From positions 1-48,754 of the forward strand of contig NZ_JAQGLV010000159.1 of NCBI RefSeq assembly GCF_028292705.1: 48,754 bases of DNA, in the 5' to 3' direction. Both the position numbers and the translations under genes were made by a program. The notes under the pieces were generated by a model, which searched no databases, had not been told where the DNA came from, and saw only the letters and a list, made by a program, of their open reading frames with translations. Source of the DNA: Collimonas fungivorans (GTDB lineage Bacteria > Pseudomonadota > Gammaproteobacteria > Burkholderiales > Burkholderiaceae_D). Every line of letters begins with the position of its first letter. Position 1 is the stretch's first letter. Positions 1-12,307 of the stretch are shown here, one piece after another.

Positions 1-395
1 TCGATCTTGCGCTGCTGGCGGTCTATCCAGGCCTGGCTGCGCTCGCCTTCAGCGCGTTGCGTGCTTTCCAGGCGGATCAGCACGCCGGCGTCCAGCACGC
101 CGTCGGCCAGCGCTTCCCAGCATTTCACTTCGGAGCGCTCGCGGCTGTTGATCGGGATCAGTTTACCAACCGGCGTCAGGGTGTCGAGATATTCGACGAT
201 CACGTGCGAATCGAACATGGCGCCGCCGTCTTCCATCACCAGGCAAGGCACCTTGCCCAAGGGATTCGAAGTGTGAATCTTGGTGTCGGCGGCCCAGACA
301 TCTTCCAGCACAAAATCGTAGTCCAGTTTCTTTTCCGCCATCACTACGCGTACCTTGCGGACGAAAGGACTACCGAGGGAACCGATCAGCTTCAT
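1..395 (-). CDS. Glutathione S-transferase family protein, 3' end cut by window
   Basis: The visible 131 residues begin MKLIGSLGSPFVRKVRV and form a thioredoxin-fold GST N-terminal domain. An SPF segment near residue 9-11 sits in the usual catalytic Ser/Cys loop, the cis-proline loop reads GKVPCLV, and ESHVIVEYL-type helix text (DSHVIVEYLD) binds the glutathione gamma-glutamyl group in the family. The start of the all-helical C-terminal domain is present before the window edge cuts the gene. It resembles the YibF/YfcG-type bacterial GSTs; the substrate cannot be read from sequence. The gene is not in the ORF track because it runs off the edge; I translated it from the ATG at 395. It is divergent from purB across a 263-bp gap. 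Confidence 0.85.
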   Translation of the reverse strand, partial: MKLIGSLGSPFVRKVRVVMAEKKLDYDFVLEDVWAADTKIHTSNPLGKVPCLVMEDGGAMFDSHVIVEYLDTLTPVGKLIPINSRERSEVKCWEALADGVLDAGVLIRLESTQRAEGERSQAWIDRQQRKI

Positions 396-425
396 ATGTC
401 ACTTATGGTAAAAAAATGTTGGCTG

Positions 426-431
426 ATTATA
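426..431 (-). promoter_or_regulatory. Putative -10 box for the GST-family gene
   Basis: On the minus strand the sequence reads TATAAT about 30 bases before the ATG at 395, a suitable distance for a short leader. No convincing -35 hexamer is seen at the expected 16-18 bp spacing, so this is a weak call based on the -10 match alone. Confidence 0.35.
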
Positions 432-511
432 GCATTCGCCTCCCGCCACTTTGTCCATCGCCGCCCAGGCCCGAACGCAAAGCGGCATATTTACCACGTT
501 GCAAATGGTAA

Positions 512-2026
<1,515 letters not shown>

Positions 2027-2047
2027 AGCACGGCTTTCCGCCAGACC

Positions 2048-2078
2048 AAAAAAAACCAGCCCGAAGGCTGGTTTTTTT
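2048..2078. terminator. Bidirectional rho-independent terminator between purB and secF
   Basis: A CCAGCC / GGCTGG stem with a CGAA tetraloop is flanked by a run of A on the left and a run of T on the right. It therefore has a U-tract on either strand. It lies between the convergent ends of purB and secF and probably serves both. Confidence 0.9.
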
Positions 2079-2092
2079 ATAACCGCAACGCC

Positions 2093-3037
2093 TTACACCA
2101 CGGCGCCGTCAGTCTCGTCTTTTTCCTTGATCGGCTTGATCATGTCTTCACGCTTGACGCCCAGCCACATTGCCACCGCCGCCGCCACGAACACCGAAGA
2201 GTAGATACCGAACAGGATGCCGATGGTCAGCGCCAGCGCGAAATAATGCAGCGCCGGACCGCCGAACACGAACATCGACAGCACCATGATTTCAGTACTG
2301 CCGTGGGTGATGATGGTACGGGAAATCGTGCTGGTGATCGCATGGTTCATGACATCGGAAACCGCCAGCTTGCCGAAGCGGCGATCGCGGAAAGTTTCAC
2401 GCACGCGGTCGAACACCACCACCGATTCATTGACCGAATAGCCCAGCACCGCCAGGATCGCCGCCAGTACGGTCAGCGAGAATTCCCATTGGAAGAAGGC
2501 GAAGAAGCCGAGGATGATCACCACGTCATGCAAGTTGGCGATAATCGCCGCCACCGCGTATTTCCATTCGAAGCGGATGGCCAGGTAGATGACGATGCCG
2601 ATCACCACGAACAGCAGCGCCATCAAGCCGTCGTGCGCCAGTTCGTCGCCCACCTGCGGCCCGACAAACTCGGTGCGCTTGAGCTGCACGTCGGGGTCCT
2701 GCTGCTGCAAGGCTTTCAGTACGGTTGCGCTTTGGGCATTGGAGTTTTCACCTTTTTTTGCCGGCAGGCGAATCATCACATCCTGGGCGGTGCCGAAATT
2801 GGTGACCTGGTTATCGGTATAACCGATGCCTTCGACCGTCTTGCGTATGCCCTCGATATTGGCCGGCTTGCTGTAGGCGACTTCGATTACCGTACCGCCG
2901 GTAAACTCGATCGACAGATGCAGGCCTTTCGAGAACAGGAAGAATACGGCCAATACAAACGTCAGCGCCGAGATTGCATTGAATATCAATGCATGGCGCA
3001 TGAACGGAATATCTTTCTTGATACGGAAAAGTTCCAT
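2093..3037 (-). CDS. secF: Protein translocase subunit SecF
   Basis: SecF partners SecD in the inner membrane and uses the proton gradient to help pull exported proteins through SecYEG. The 314 residues start with a cytoplasmic tail and a first membrane span (ALIFNAISALTFVLAVFFLF), then the periplasmic domain with the conserved EFTGGTVIEV motif. Five further membrane segments follow, including the VLGYSVNESVVVFDRVRE motif typical of SecD/SecF. The track starts at a GTG (3040), but the ATG at 3037 is better spaced from AAGGA. It follows secD after 78 bp and ends at a shared terminator. Confidence 0.96.
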   Translation of the reverse strand: MELFRIKKDIPFMRHALIFNAISALTFVLAVFFLFSKGLHLSIEFTGGTVIEVAYSKPANIEGIRKTVEGIGYTDNQVTNFGTAQDVMIRLPAKKGENSNAQSATVLKALQQQDPDVQLKRTEFVGPQVGDELAHDGLMALLFVVIGIVIYLAIRFEWKYAVAAIIANLHDVVIILGFFAFFQWEFSLTVLAAILAVLGYSVNESVVVFDRVRETFRDRRFGKLAVSDVMNHAITSTISRTIITHGSTEIMVLSMFVFGGPALHYFALALTIGILFGIYSSVFVAAAVAMWLGVKREDMIKPIKEKDETDGAVV

Positions 3038-3115
3038 CACATTCCTTTTTTGCGTGGCCGCATGGTCGCGGCCACAACGTTATTCGATGTCAGCTTGCCT
3101 GGGTCTGGTTGCAAC

Positions 3116-4981
3116 TCAGGCGTTCGGCTTCCAGATCTGGCCGATCGACAGGCTGGTCAGTTTCTTCTTGCGGCCGTACCAGAGGTTGGCGAAACCGCGC
3201 GAAACGAACACTGCCGAGAAGATCGAAGTCAGGATGCCCAGGCAATGCACCACCGCAAAACCGCGGATGGCGCCGGAACCGAAAATCAGCAGCGCCAGGC
3301 CGGCGATCAGCGTCGTCACGTTGGAGTCCAGGATCGTGGCCCAGGCGCGGTCGAAACCGATCGAGATCGCTGCCTGCGGCGAATTGCCGTTACGCAGTTC
3401 TTCGCGGATGCGTTCGTTCACCAGCACGTTGGCGTCGATCGCAATACCGAGGGTCAGCGCAATCGCGGCGATACCCGGCAAGGTCAGCGTCGCCTGCAAG
3501 GTCGACAGCACCGCGATCAGCAGCAGCAGGTTGACCGACAGCGCCAGCACGCTGAACAGGCCGAACAGCATGTAGTAGACGATCATGAACACGGCGATGA
3601 CGGCGAAACCGTACATGGTCGAGTCAAAACCCTTCTTGATATTTTCGGCGCCCAGTTGCGGGCCGATGGTGCGTTCTTCGATGATGGTCATCGGCGCCGC
3701 CAGCGAGCCGGCGCGCAGCAGCAGCGCCAGGTCGGCCGCCGCTTCAGGCGAACCCATGCCGGTGATCTGGAAGCGCGAACCCAGTTCGCTCTGGATCGTC
3801 GCCACGGTCAGGACTTCGCCCTTGCCTTTTTCAAACAGCACGATCGCCATCGCCTTGCCGACCTTGCCGCGGGTAGCATCGCGCATCTTGCGGCCGCCGT
3901 CGCCGTTAAGGTCGATGCTGACCGCAGGCTGCTGGTTCTGGTCGAAACTGACGGCAGCGCTGGAGATATAGTCGCCGGTCAGCACAGGGTCCTTGTACAG
4001 CACTACCGGCGCATTCTTGCCGACCTTGAACAGTTCGGAACCGAAAGGCACCGCAGCGGTGGCTTCCGTGCCGCGGGTTACCGATTCATCCACCATCCGC
4101 ACTTCCAGCGTCGCGGTACGGCCGATGATGTCCTTGGCGCGCGAAACGTCTTGCACGCCCGGCATCTGCACCACGATGCGGTCGGCGCCCTGGCGCTGGA
4201 TGATCGGCTCGCTGACGCCCAGTTCATTGACCCGTTTCGACAAGGTTGTGATGTTTTGCGTGACGCCGTTGTCGACGATCTGCTTCAGTGCTTCAGGCTT
4301 CAGCGATGCGGTCAGCATCGGGTCGGCGCCGGCCACCGGCGGCACTGCCTGGATCGACATCTCGGACAGTTGCGGCGCCAATATGTTGCGCGCCTTGTTC
4401 AGCGTATCCTGGTCGCGGAAACTGATTTCTATCGTATCGCCATTGCGGTTGATGCCGCTGTAGCGGATATCCTTGTCGCGCAGTTCGGTGCGGGCGCTGG
4501 CTTGCAAACCCTGCAGGCGCTTGTTGATCACCGCCTTGGTGTCGACCTGCATCAAGAAGTGCACGCCGCCGCGCAAATCGAGCCCCAGGTACATCGGGAA
4601 TGCGTGGATGGCTTGCAGCCAGTGCGGCGTATTCGGCACCAGGTTGAAGGCCACCACATAGACCGGATCGGTCGGATCGGTATTCAGGGTCTGTTCCAGC
4701 AAAGCCTTGGCCTTGAACTGGGTGTCGGTATCGTGGAAACGGGCGCGCACCGTACCTTGGGCGCCGGCGTTCTCGAAAGTGACGCTGTCGGTCAGCAAAT
4801 TGCCTTGCTGCAGCACTTGCGACACCCGGTCAGCCAGCGAGCTGTCGATCTTCAAGGTCGATTTGCCGCTGCTCACCTGTACCGCGGGCGATTCGCCAAA
4901 CAGATTCGGTATGGTGTACAGCACGCCGAACAGCAGCGCGATGACGATCAGGATATATTTCCAGAGAGGATAGCGATTCAT
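3116..4981 (-). CDS. secD: Protein translocase subunit SecD
   Basis: SecD is the large subunit of the SecDF motor that completes protein export through SecYEG. At 621 residues it is close to the E. coli length of 615. The N-terminal membrane span (YILIVIALLFGVLYTIPNLF) is followed by the conserved GLDLRGGVHFLMQVD motif and the large periplasmic P1 domain. A cluster of five membrane segments near the C-terminus carries IALTLGIAIDANVLVNERIREEL, the region with the proton-path aspartate. It is the middle gene of the yajC-secD-secF block, although 207 bp separate it from yajC. Confidence 0.97.
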   Translation of the reverse strand: MNRYPLWKYILIVIALLFGVLYTIPNLFGESPAVQVSSGKSTLKIDSSLADRVSQVLQQGNLLTDSVTFENAGAQGTVRARFHDTDTQFKAKALLEQTLNTDPTDPVYVVAFNLVPNTPHWLQAIHAFPMYLGLDLRGGVHFLMQVDTKAVINKRLQGLQASARTELRDKDIRYSGINRNGDTIEISFRDQDTLNKARNILAPQLSEMSIQAVPPVAGADPMLTASLKPEALKQIVDNGVTQNITTLSKRVNELGVSEPIIQRQGADRIVVQMPGVQDVSRAKDIIGRTATLEVRMVDESVTRGTEATAAVPFGSELFKVGKNAPVVLYKDPVLTGDYISSAAVSFDQNQQPAVSIDLNGDGGRKMRDATRGKVGKAMAIVLFEKGKGEVLTVATIQSELGSRFQITGMGSPEAAADLALLLRAGSLAAPMTIIEERTIGPQLGAENIKKGFDSTMYGFAVIAVFMIVYYMLFGLFSVLALSVNLLLLIAVLSTLQATLTLPGIAAIALTLGIAIDANVLVNERIREELRNGNSPQAAISIGFDRAWATILDSNVTTLIAGLALLIFGSGAIRGFAVVHCLGILTSIFSAVFVSRGFANLWYGRKKKLTSLSIGQIWKPNA

Positions 4982-5063
4982 ATTGATTCAGCGTTCTGTG
5001 TGAGTCTCGGAGGGAGTCTCTTGCTTGCATGGTTATGCAGCCGATGCCCTGCGTGCAATGACC

Positions 5064-5091
5064 TGTAGTGCTGCGCTTGTAGTGCTGCGCT
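5064..5091 (+). repeat. Two tandem copies of a 14-bp unit
   Basis: The unit TGTAGTGCTGCGCT occurs twice head to tail, then degenerates. It lies in the yajC-secD gap, upstream of secD on the minus strand. No function is apparent. Confidence 0.85.
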
Positions 5092-5188
5092 TGTGGCATT
5101 GCGCCGCCAGGCTCTTTTTTATTCCGGGCTTTACATTTGAAGAGAGCACCCATCCGGATGCTCTCGTTCCATCAGTCAGGCGCCTGGA

Positions 5189-5542
5189 TTACAGTGCCGT
5201 CTTGATTGTGCCCTTCGGCAGCAATGTGGTGACCGAACCCTTTTGCACCACGACTTCAGTGCCGCTGGCGATTTCCAGGGTGATGTAGCCGTCGGCAACC
5301 TTGGTGATCTTGCCCAGCATGCCGCCGGCTGTCACTACTTCATCGCCCTTGGCCAGCGCTTCCATCATGGATTTCTGTTCTTTCTGACGCTTCATTTGCG
5401 GACGGATCATCAGGAAGTACAACACCACGAACATCAGGATGATAGGCAAAAAGCTGGTCAGGTTGCCGCTCAAGCCAAATGGGCCGGCAGCGGCAGTAGC
5501 CGCAGGTGCAGTTTGCGCGTAAGCGCTGGAAATAATTGACAC
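5189..5542 (-). CDS. yajC: Sec translocon accessory protein YajC
   Basis: YajC is a small single-span inner-membrane protein that associates with SecDF. The 117 residues have a short Ala-rich periplasmic N-terminus, one strong membrane helix (FLPIILMFVVLYFLMI) followed by RPQMKRQKE, and a cytoplasmic SH3-like tail with the family motif GDEVVTAGGMLGKI. The start codon is GTG: the sequence CTGGAG lies at good spacing before it, and no in-frame ATG lies upstream in the reading frame. The order queA-tgt-yajC-secD-secF is the standard proteobacterial one. Confidence 0.95.
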   Translation of the reverse strand: MSIISSAYAQTAPAATAAAGPFGLSGNLTSFLPIILMFVVLYFLMIRPQMKRQKEQKSMMEALAKGDEVVTAGGMLGKITKVADGYITLEIASGTEVVVQKGSVTTLLPKGTIKTAL

Positions 5543-5753
5543 GAGTTGCTCCAGGTAATAGTTTGAAAATAGCCCAGCATTCTAGCATTGGGTAACGGCA
5601 TACAACCGTCCAGCCGCGCCCCGGCGCTATTTATTGCCGGGAAATCAGCCCGATCCGCCGCCTTTATAGTGTCAGCAGGCGGATAAGGCCAGTGGGCATA
5701 GACCGGTTTATCGGCAAATAGTTGCAAAATGCATACTTTTATCAGGATAAATC

Positions 5754-6890
<1,137 letters not shown>

Positions 6891-6907
6891 TCAGTCAATA
6901 ATCAGGA

Positions 6908-7927
6908 TCAGGCGTTATAGGTAAGCAGCATCGCATCGCCGTAGCTGAAGAAGCGATAACGCTGCGCGATGGCATGGGCGTAGGCGGCGCGGATGCAGTC
7001 GTAGCCGGCAAAAGCCGAGACCAGCATCAGCAAGGTCGATTTCGGCAGATGGAAGTTGGTGATCAGGCGCTCCACGGTCTTGAAAACATAGCCGGGAGTG
7101 ATGAACAAGGCGGTATCGGCGCTGCCCGCCTGCAAAACCCCGGACTGCGAGGCCGATTCCAGCGCCCGCAAGCTGGTGGTGCCGACCGCGACCACCTTGC
7201 CGCCCGCAGCCTTGGTGGCGCGCACCGCGTCCACCGTGGCTTCGGTGATGGTGTACCACTCGCTGTGCATCTTGTGTTCCGCCAGGTTCTCGCTGCGCAC
7301 CGGCTGGAAGGTGCCGGCGCCGACATGCAGCGTAACGTAGGCAAACCCAATACCTTTTTGTTGCAGGCGTTCCAGCAAAGCTTGGTCGAAATGCAGGCCG
7401 GCAGTCGGCGCCGCCACCGCGCCGGCGTGCTTGGCGTAGACGGTTTGATAACGGGTTTCGTCGAAGGCGTCGGCATCGTGCTCGATATACGGCGGCAACG
7501 GCAAACGGCCGTGGGCATCGATCAGCTCGAATACATCGGCCGGGAACACCAGCGTATAAAACTCGCCGACGCGCTCGCCCACCACCACATCGAATGCTTC
7601 GGCCAGGCAGATCCGGGTGCCGGCCGGCGGCGATTTCGAGGCGCGCACCTGCGCATGCACGGTGCGGTTGTCGACCACGCGCTCGACCAGCACCTCGACC
7701 TTGCCGCCGGTTTCCTTGACGCCGAAGAAGCGCGCCTTGAGCACCCGGGTGTCGTTGAACACCAGCAGGTCGCCAGAGTCGAGCTGATCGACGATGTCGG
7801 TAAATTGGCGGTCGATCAGGCGATCGCCGTCTATGTGCAGCAGGCGCGAGGCGCTGCGCTCGGACAGCGGGGTTTGCGCGATCAGCTCGGGAGGCAGCTC
7901 GAAATCGTAATCGGAGAGAGAATGCAT
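6908..7927 (-). CDS. queA: S-adenosylmethionine:tRNA ribosyltransferase-isomerase
   Basis: QueA transfers and isomerises the ribosyl part of SAM onto preQ1-modified tRNA to make epoxyqueuosine, the step after Tgt. The 339 residues begin [21 protein letters not shown], the typical QueA N-terminus. Conserved segments visible are [42 protein letters not shown] and [19 protein letters not shown]. It is the first gene of the minus-strand block and is divergent from recG across 193 bp, where both promoters must lie. Confidence 0.97.
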   Translation of the reverse strand: MHSLSDYDFELPPELIAQTPLSERSASRLLHIDGDRLIDRQFTDIVDQLDSGDLLVFNDTRVLKARFFGVKETGGKVEVLVERVVDNRTVHAQVRASKSPPAGTRICLAEAFDVVVGERVGEFYTLVFPADVFELIDAHGRLPLPPYIEHDADAFDETRYQTVYAKHAGAVAAPTAGLHFDQALLERLQQKGIGFAYVTLHVGAGTFQPVRSENLAEHKMHSEWYTITEATVDAVRATKAAGGKVVAVGTTSLRALESASQSGVLQAGSADTALFITPGYVFKTVERLITNFHLPKSTLLMLVSAFAGYDCIRAAYAHAIAQRYRFFSYGDAMLLTYNA

Positions 7928-8120
7928 GCGCGAATAAGTAAGGAAATAAATAAGGAAATCAGGCTCAACTTGCCAATACGGCCATAGGCTTTACAATGGC
8001 AAACGCTGAAATCCGTACACAACCGGAATGCAGCAACGCTATGCTTTTTTATGAGCAAACCCGCTATTTTACGCCCTGTGGCCTCAAAGCTACCCCAAAA
8101 GCCACCATTAACCGCCTGAT

Positions 8121-10250
8121 ATGCCTGCTCCGAAGCGAAAACCTGCCGCTGCTGCCCCTCCTGCCCCGGTTGCGAACACGCGCGCCAGCAAGCTGGAAAA
8201 GCTGGGTTTGCGCACGGATATCGACCTGGTCTTGCACCTGCCGCTGCGCTATGAAGATGAGACCGAGGTTGTCGCCATCCAGCAAGCCGGCATGATGGGC
8301 GCCAGCGTAGCGCAAGTCGAAGGCGTCGTCACCGCCTGCGATATCCAGTACCGGCCGCGGCGGCAGCTGGTGGTCACCATCGCCGACGACAGCGGCCAGC
8401 TGGTGATGCGTTTCCTGAATTTCTACGGCAGCCAGACCAAGCAGCTGGCGGTCGGCACCCGGGTGCGCGCACGCGGCGAAATCCGCCACGGCTTTTTCGG
8501 CGCCGAGGTGGTCCATCCCAATTATAAGGTAGTGCTGGAGGGCGCTCCGCTGCCGGATGTGCTGACCCCGGTTTATCCGGCCGGCGAGGGTTTGTCGCAG
8601 ATTTTCCTGCGCAAGGCGATCGCCGACGCCATGCACAACATCGAGTGGCGCGATACCTTGTCGCCGGCGCAACTGGCGGCGCAGCAGCTGATGCCCTTCG
8701 AAAATGCGGTGCGCCTGCTGCACAACCCGCCGCCGGAAGTCGATGAACATGCGCTGGAAGACCGTTCCCATCCGGCCTGGGTGCGCATGAAGTTCGACGA
8801 ACTGCTGGCCCAGCAGCTGTCACTGAAACGCGCCCAGGTCGCGCGGCGCGCCAAGAATGCGCGGGCGCTGCCGGTCATCGGCAAATTGTCGGCGGCCTTC
8901 CTCAATACGCTACCGTTCACCCTGACCAAGGCCCAGCAGCGGGTGGTGGCTGAAATCAGCGCCGACCTGCACGCCTCGTTTCCCATGCAGCGGCTGCTGC
9001 AAGGCGATGTCGGCAGCGGCAAGACCGTGGTCGCCGCCCTCGCCGCGGCGCAAGCCATCGACAGCGGCTACCAGGCGGTGCTGATGGCGCCGACCGAGAT
9101 CCTGGCCGACCAGCATTTCCGCAAGATCGCGGCCTGGATGGAGCCGCTGGGCGTGCGTGTCGCCTGGCTCACCGGCAGCCTGAAAAAGAAAGAAAAGCTG
9201 GCGGCCCTGGCCATGATCGAATCGGGCGAGGCGCAACTGGTGATCGGCACCCATGCCCTGATCCAGGACAGCGTGCAGTTTGCCAAACTGGGCCTGGTGA
9301 TTGTCGACGAACAGCATCGCTTCGGCGTCGGCCAGCGCCTGGCGCTGCGTAACAAGACCATGAAGACCGTGTCCGAAAACGGCGGCAACGAGGCTGCGCA
9401 AAACACAGCGGCAGTGGTGCCGCATCAACTGATGATGAGCGCCACGCCGATTCCGCGCACCCTGGCGATGACCTATTACGCCGACCTGGAAATCTCGGTG
9501 ATCGATGAGCTGCCGCCCGGCCGCACGCCTATCGTCACCCGCGCAGTCGACCAGTCGCGGCGCGACGAAGTGATCGCACGGGTCCATGCAGCGGTGCAGG
9601 ACGGCCGCCAGGCTTACTGGGTCTGCCCGCTGATCGAGGAGTCGGAAGCCCTGCAGCTGCAAACGGCAACCGAAACCTACGCCATGTTGGTGGAGGCGCT
9701 GCCCGACCTGCGGATCGGCCTGGTCCATGGCCGCCTCAAGCAAGCCGAGAAACAGGAAGTGATGGACGCCTTCAGCGCCGGCGCCTGCCATGTGCTGGTC
9801 GCCACCACCGTGATCGAAGTCGGGGTCGACGTGCCCAACGCTTCGCTGATGGTGATCGAGCATGCGGAACGCTTCGGGCTGTCGCAGCTGCACCAGCTGC
9901 GCGGGCGGGTTGGACGCGGTTCTGCCGCCAGCGTATGCTTGTTGTTATACCAAAGCCCGCTCGGCTATATCGCCAAGCAGCGCCTGATGACCATGCGCGA
10001 AACCACCGACGGTTTCGAAATCGCCCGGCGCGACCTGGAAATCCGCGGCCCCGGCGAATTCCTCGGGGCGCGCCAGTCCGGCCAGGCCATGCTGCGTTTT
10101 GCCGACCTGGCCACCGACCAGTGGCTGGTCGACCGCGCGCGCGACCTGGCGCACACGCTGCTGCAGGATCCGACCCCGGCCAACCAGGCCACCGTCAGCA
10201 CCCACCTGGCGCGCTGGCTGGGCGGCCGCGAGGATTTCCTGAAGGTTTGA
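8121..10250 (+). CDS. recG: ATP-dependent DNA helicase RecG
   Basis: RecG is a superfamily 2 helicase that remodels stalled replication forks and branched recombination intermediates. In the 709 residues, the N-terminal wedge/OB domain is followed by Walker A GDVGSGKT, the DEQH variant of the DEAD box (IVDEQHRFGVGQRL), MSATPIPRTLAM (motif III), and C-terminal helicase motifs including VGVDVPNASLMVIEHAERFGLSQLHQLRGRVGRG. A short Pro/Ala-rich N-terminal extension precedes the first conserved block. It is followed within 83 bp by oxyR on the same strand. Confidence 0.97.
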   Translation: MPAPKRKPAAAAPPAPVANTRASKLEKLGLRTDIDLVLHLPLRYEDETEVVAIQQAGMMGASVAQVEGVVTACDIQYRPRRQLVVTIADDSGQLVMRFLNFYGSQTKQLAVGTRVRARGEIRHGFFGAEVVHPNYKVVLEGAPLPDVLTPVYPAGEGLSQIFLRKAIADAMHNIEWRDTLSPAQLAAQQLMPFENAVRLLHNPPPEVDEHALEDRSHPAWVRMKFDELLAQQLSLKRAQVARRAKNARALPVIGKLSAAFLNTLPFTLTKAQQRVVAEISADLHASFPMQRLLQGDVGSGKTVVAALAAAQAIDSGYQAVLMAPTEILADQHFRKIAAWMEPLGVRVAWLTGSLKKKEKLAALAMIESGEAQLVIGTHALIQDSVQFAKLGLVIVDEQHRFGVGQRLALRNKTMKTVSENGGNEAAQNTAAVVPHQLMMSATPIPRTLAMTYYADLEISVIDELPPGRTPIVTRAVDQSRRDEVIARVHAAVQDGRQAYWVCPLIEESEALQLQTATETYAMLVEALPDLRIGLVHGRLKQAEKQEVMDAFSAGACHVLVATTVIEVGVDVPNASLMVIEHAERFGLSQLHQLRGRVGRGSAASVCLLLYQSPLGYIAKQRLMTMRETTDGFEIARRDLEIRGPGEFLGARQSGQAMLRFADLATDQWLVDRARDLAHTLLQDPTPANQATVSTHLARWLGGREDFLKV

Positions 10251-10288
10251 GCGGCATGATGGCTATTTTGCAAAAATGACACTGAAAC

Positions 10289-10307
10289 ATGGAGATACAA
10301 TCTCCAT
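10289..10307. repeat. Inverted repeat upstream of oxyR
   Basis: The arms ATGGAGA and TCTCCAT (7 bp, perfect) flank TACAA. The centre reads TACAAT, a possible -10 box for oxyR, so the repeat would overlap the promoter. There is no U-tract after it, so it is not a normal terminator for recG. Confidence 0.7.
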
Positions 10308-10332
10308 CAAAAAAATATGCGAAGATAACAAC

Positions 10333-11280
10333 ATGACTCTGACCGAACTCAAATACATCGTCGCGGTAGCCCGCGTAAAGCATTTTGGCCATGCTGCGGA
10401 AGCTTGCTTCGTAGCGCAGCCGACCCTCTCCGTGGCGATCAAGAAGCTGGAAGACGAACTGGGCGTGGTGATCTTCGAACGCGGCGGCACTGAAATTTCA
10501 GTGACGCCGCTGGGCGCGCAGATCGTGGCCCAGGCCGAACGGGTGCTGGAGCAGACCGCCACCATCCGCGAAATCGCCAACCAGAACAAGGATCCGCTGG
10601 CCGGCCCGCTGCGCCTCGGCATCATCTATACCGTCGGCCCCTACCTGCTGCCGCCGCTAGTGAAAACCATGATCGAGCAAGTGCCGCAGATGCCGCTGGT
10701 GCTGCAGGAAAATTTCACCGTGCGCCTGCTGGAGCTGCTGCGCCAGGGCGAACTGGACGCCGCCATCATCGCCCTGCCGTTCCCCGAACATGGCCTGATG
10801 GTGCAGCCGCTGTACGACGAACCGTTCGTGGTGGCGCTGCCCAAGCACCATGCCTGGGCCAATCGCAGCAGCATCAGCGCCCAGGATCTCAAATCGGAAA
10901 CCATGCTGTTGCTCGGCAACGGCCATTGCTTCCGCGACCAGGTGCTGGAAGTGTGCCCCGAAATGTCGCGCTTCTCGACTGCCGGCGACGGCATCGCCCG
11001 CACCTTCGAAGGTTCGTCGCTGGAGACCATACGCCATATGGTAGCTTCCGGCATCGGCATCACGGTGCTGCCGCTGGCTTCGGTGCCCGATCTCGACGCC
11101 AAGGACGGCATGCTGCGTTATGTGCCGTTTACCGACCCGGAGCCGTCGCGCCGGGTGGTGATCGTCTGGCGCAAGAGCTTCACCCGCCATGCCGCCATCG
11201 AAGCAGTGCAGAAAGCCGTGCTGGATTGTGGGCTGAAAGGCGTCACCCTGCTGCATGACGCGCTTGCGGTCGAAGGCTGA
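10333..11280 (+). CDS. oxyR: Hydrogen peroxide sensor and LysR-type regulator OxyR
   Basis: OxyR senses peroxide through a disulfide between two cysteines and activates catalase, peroxiredoxin and related genes. Counting from the ATG at 10333 (MTLTELKYIVAVA), the motif GHCFRDQVLEVC places the redox cysteines at residues 199 and 208, exactly the E. coli numbering. The N-terminal winged helix (FGHAAEACFVAQPTLSVAIKKLE) and the LysR effector domain are complete at 315 residues. The track start at 10276 adds 19 residues that are not OxyR-like. The exact cysteine numbering supports the later start. It sits between recG and ubiA. Confidence 0.96.
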   Translation: MTLTELKYIVAVARVKHFGHAAEACFVAQPTLSVAIKKLEDELGVVIFERGGTEISVTPLGAQIVAQAERVLEQTATIREIANQNKDPLAGPLRLGIIYTVGPYLLPPLVKTMIEQVPQMPLVLQENFTVRLLELLRQGELDAAIIALPFPEHGLMVQPLYDEPFVVALPKHHAWANRSSISAQDLKSETMLLLGNGHCFRDQVLEVCPEMSRFSTAGDGIARTFEGSSLETIRHMVASGIGITVLPLASVPDLDAKDGMLRYVPFTDPEPSRRVVIVWRKSFTRHAAIEAVQKAVLDCGLKGVTLLHDALAVEG

Positions 11281-11382
11281 ATCAGCAGCTGACTTGACCT
11301 GGCCGGGGCGGAAGCCGTTTCCGGCCGCCGCCGTTCTTCCATCCGCCCGTTTTCCCCGCTGCCGCCTGACATCCAAACCGCA

Positions 11383-12237
11383 ATGAATCGTCTCAAACTC
11401 TATTTCCAGCTGATCCGCATGGACAAGCCCATCGGCATCCTGCTGCTGCTGTGGCCGACCCTGGCCGCCCTGTGGCTGGCCGCCGGCGGCAAACCGGCCT
11501 GGAGCCTGGTCGCGATCTTCATCCTTGGCACCGCCCTGATGCGCTCGGCCGGCTGCGCGATCAACGATTTCGCCGACCGCGATTTCGACAAGCACGTCAA
11601 ACGCACCGCCGAGCGGCCGCTGACCAGCGGCAAGATCGCCGCCTGGGAAGCGGTGATGGTGGCCGTTGTGCTGACGCTGCTGTCCTTGCTGCTGATCCTG
11701 CCGCTGAACACGCTGACCAAGGAATTGTCGGTGATCGCCGTGATCGTGGCCGGCAGCTATCCCTACTTCAAGCGCTTTTTCGCGATTCCGCAAGCCTACC
11801 TCGGAATCGCTTTCGGCTTCGGCATCCCCATGGGTTTCGCCGCCGTGCAGGGTGCCGTGCCGGCGGCGGCCTGGCTGCTGTTGGTCGCCAATGTATTCTG
11901 GGCGGTCGCCTACGACACCGAATACGCCATGGTCGACCGCGACGACGACCTCAGGATCGGCATCAAGACCTCGGCGATTACCTTCGGCCACTACGACGTG
12001 CTGGCAATCATGCTTTGTTACGCGCTCAGTTTGGGATTAGTATTTGCTGTAGGCTGGCAATTCGGTTTGCGCGGCTGGTTCAGCGCCGGCATGCTGCTGG
12101 CTGCCGCTTGCGCCGTCTATCATTACCGCCTGATCCGCACACGCGAACGCGCCGGTTGCTTTACCGCTTTCCGCCACAATAACTGGCTGGGAGCGGCGGT
12201 ATTTGGCGGCATCGCCCTGGACTACGCGCTGAGATAA
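11383..12237 (+). CDS. ubiA: 4-hydroxybenzoate polyprenyltransferase
   Basis: UbiA is an inner-membrane prenyltransferase that joins 4-hydroxybenzoate to a polyprenyl chain in ubiquinone synthesis. The two Asp-rich Mg/pyrophosphate motifs are clear: [23 protein letters not shown] and [23 protein letters not shown]. Around eight or nine hydrophobic helices fill the 284 residues, the usual length. No strong Shine-Dalgarno precedes the ATG. It lies 102 bp downstream of oxyR, so it may have its own promoter. Confidence 0.96.
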   Translation: MNRLKLYFQLIRMDKPIGILLLLWPTLAALWLAAGGKPAWSLVAIFILGTALMRSAGCAINDFADRDFDKHVKRTAERPLTSGKIAAWEAVMVAVVLTLLSLLLILPLNTLTKELSVIAVIVAGSYPYFKRFFAIPQAYLGIAFGFGIPMGFAAVQGAVPAAAWLLLVANVFWAVAYDTEYAMVDRDDDLRIGIKTSAITFGHYDVLAIMLCYALSLGLVFAVGWQFGLRGWFSAGMLLAAACAVYHYRLIRTRERAGCFTAFRHNNWLGAAVFGGIALDYALR

Positions 12238-12307
12238 CATTCAGACATGATTTATCGTGATATATTGAGCAACATCTTTCCCCGCAATCCACATTGAAGA
12301 GGCAAAC

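Noticed and set aside
2246-5068. 940-residue plus-strand ORF opposite secF and secD
   Set aside because: It is an open antisense frame caused by GC-biased codon use. The His/Asp/Gln/Arg-rich sequence has no recognisable domain, and secD/secF on the other strand are certain.
10657-11991. 444-residue minus-strand ORF opposite oxyR and ubiA
   Set aside because: It spans two well-supported genes and has no recognisable protein features.
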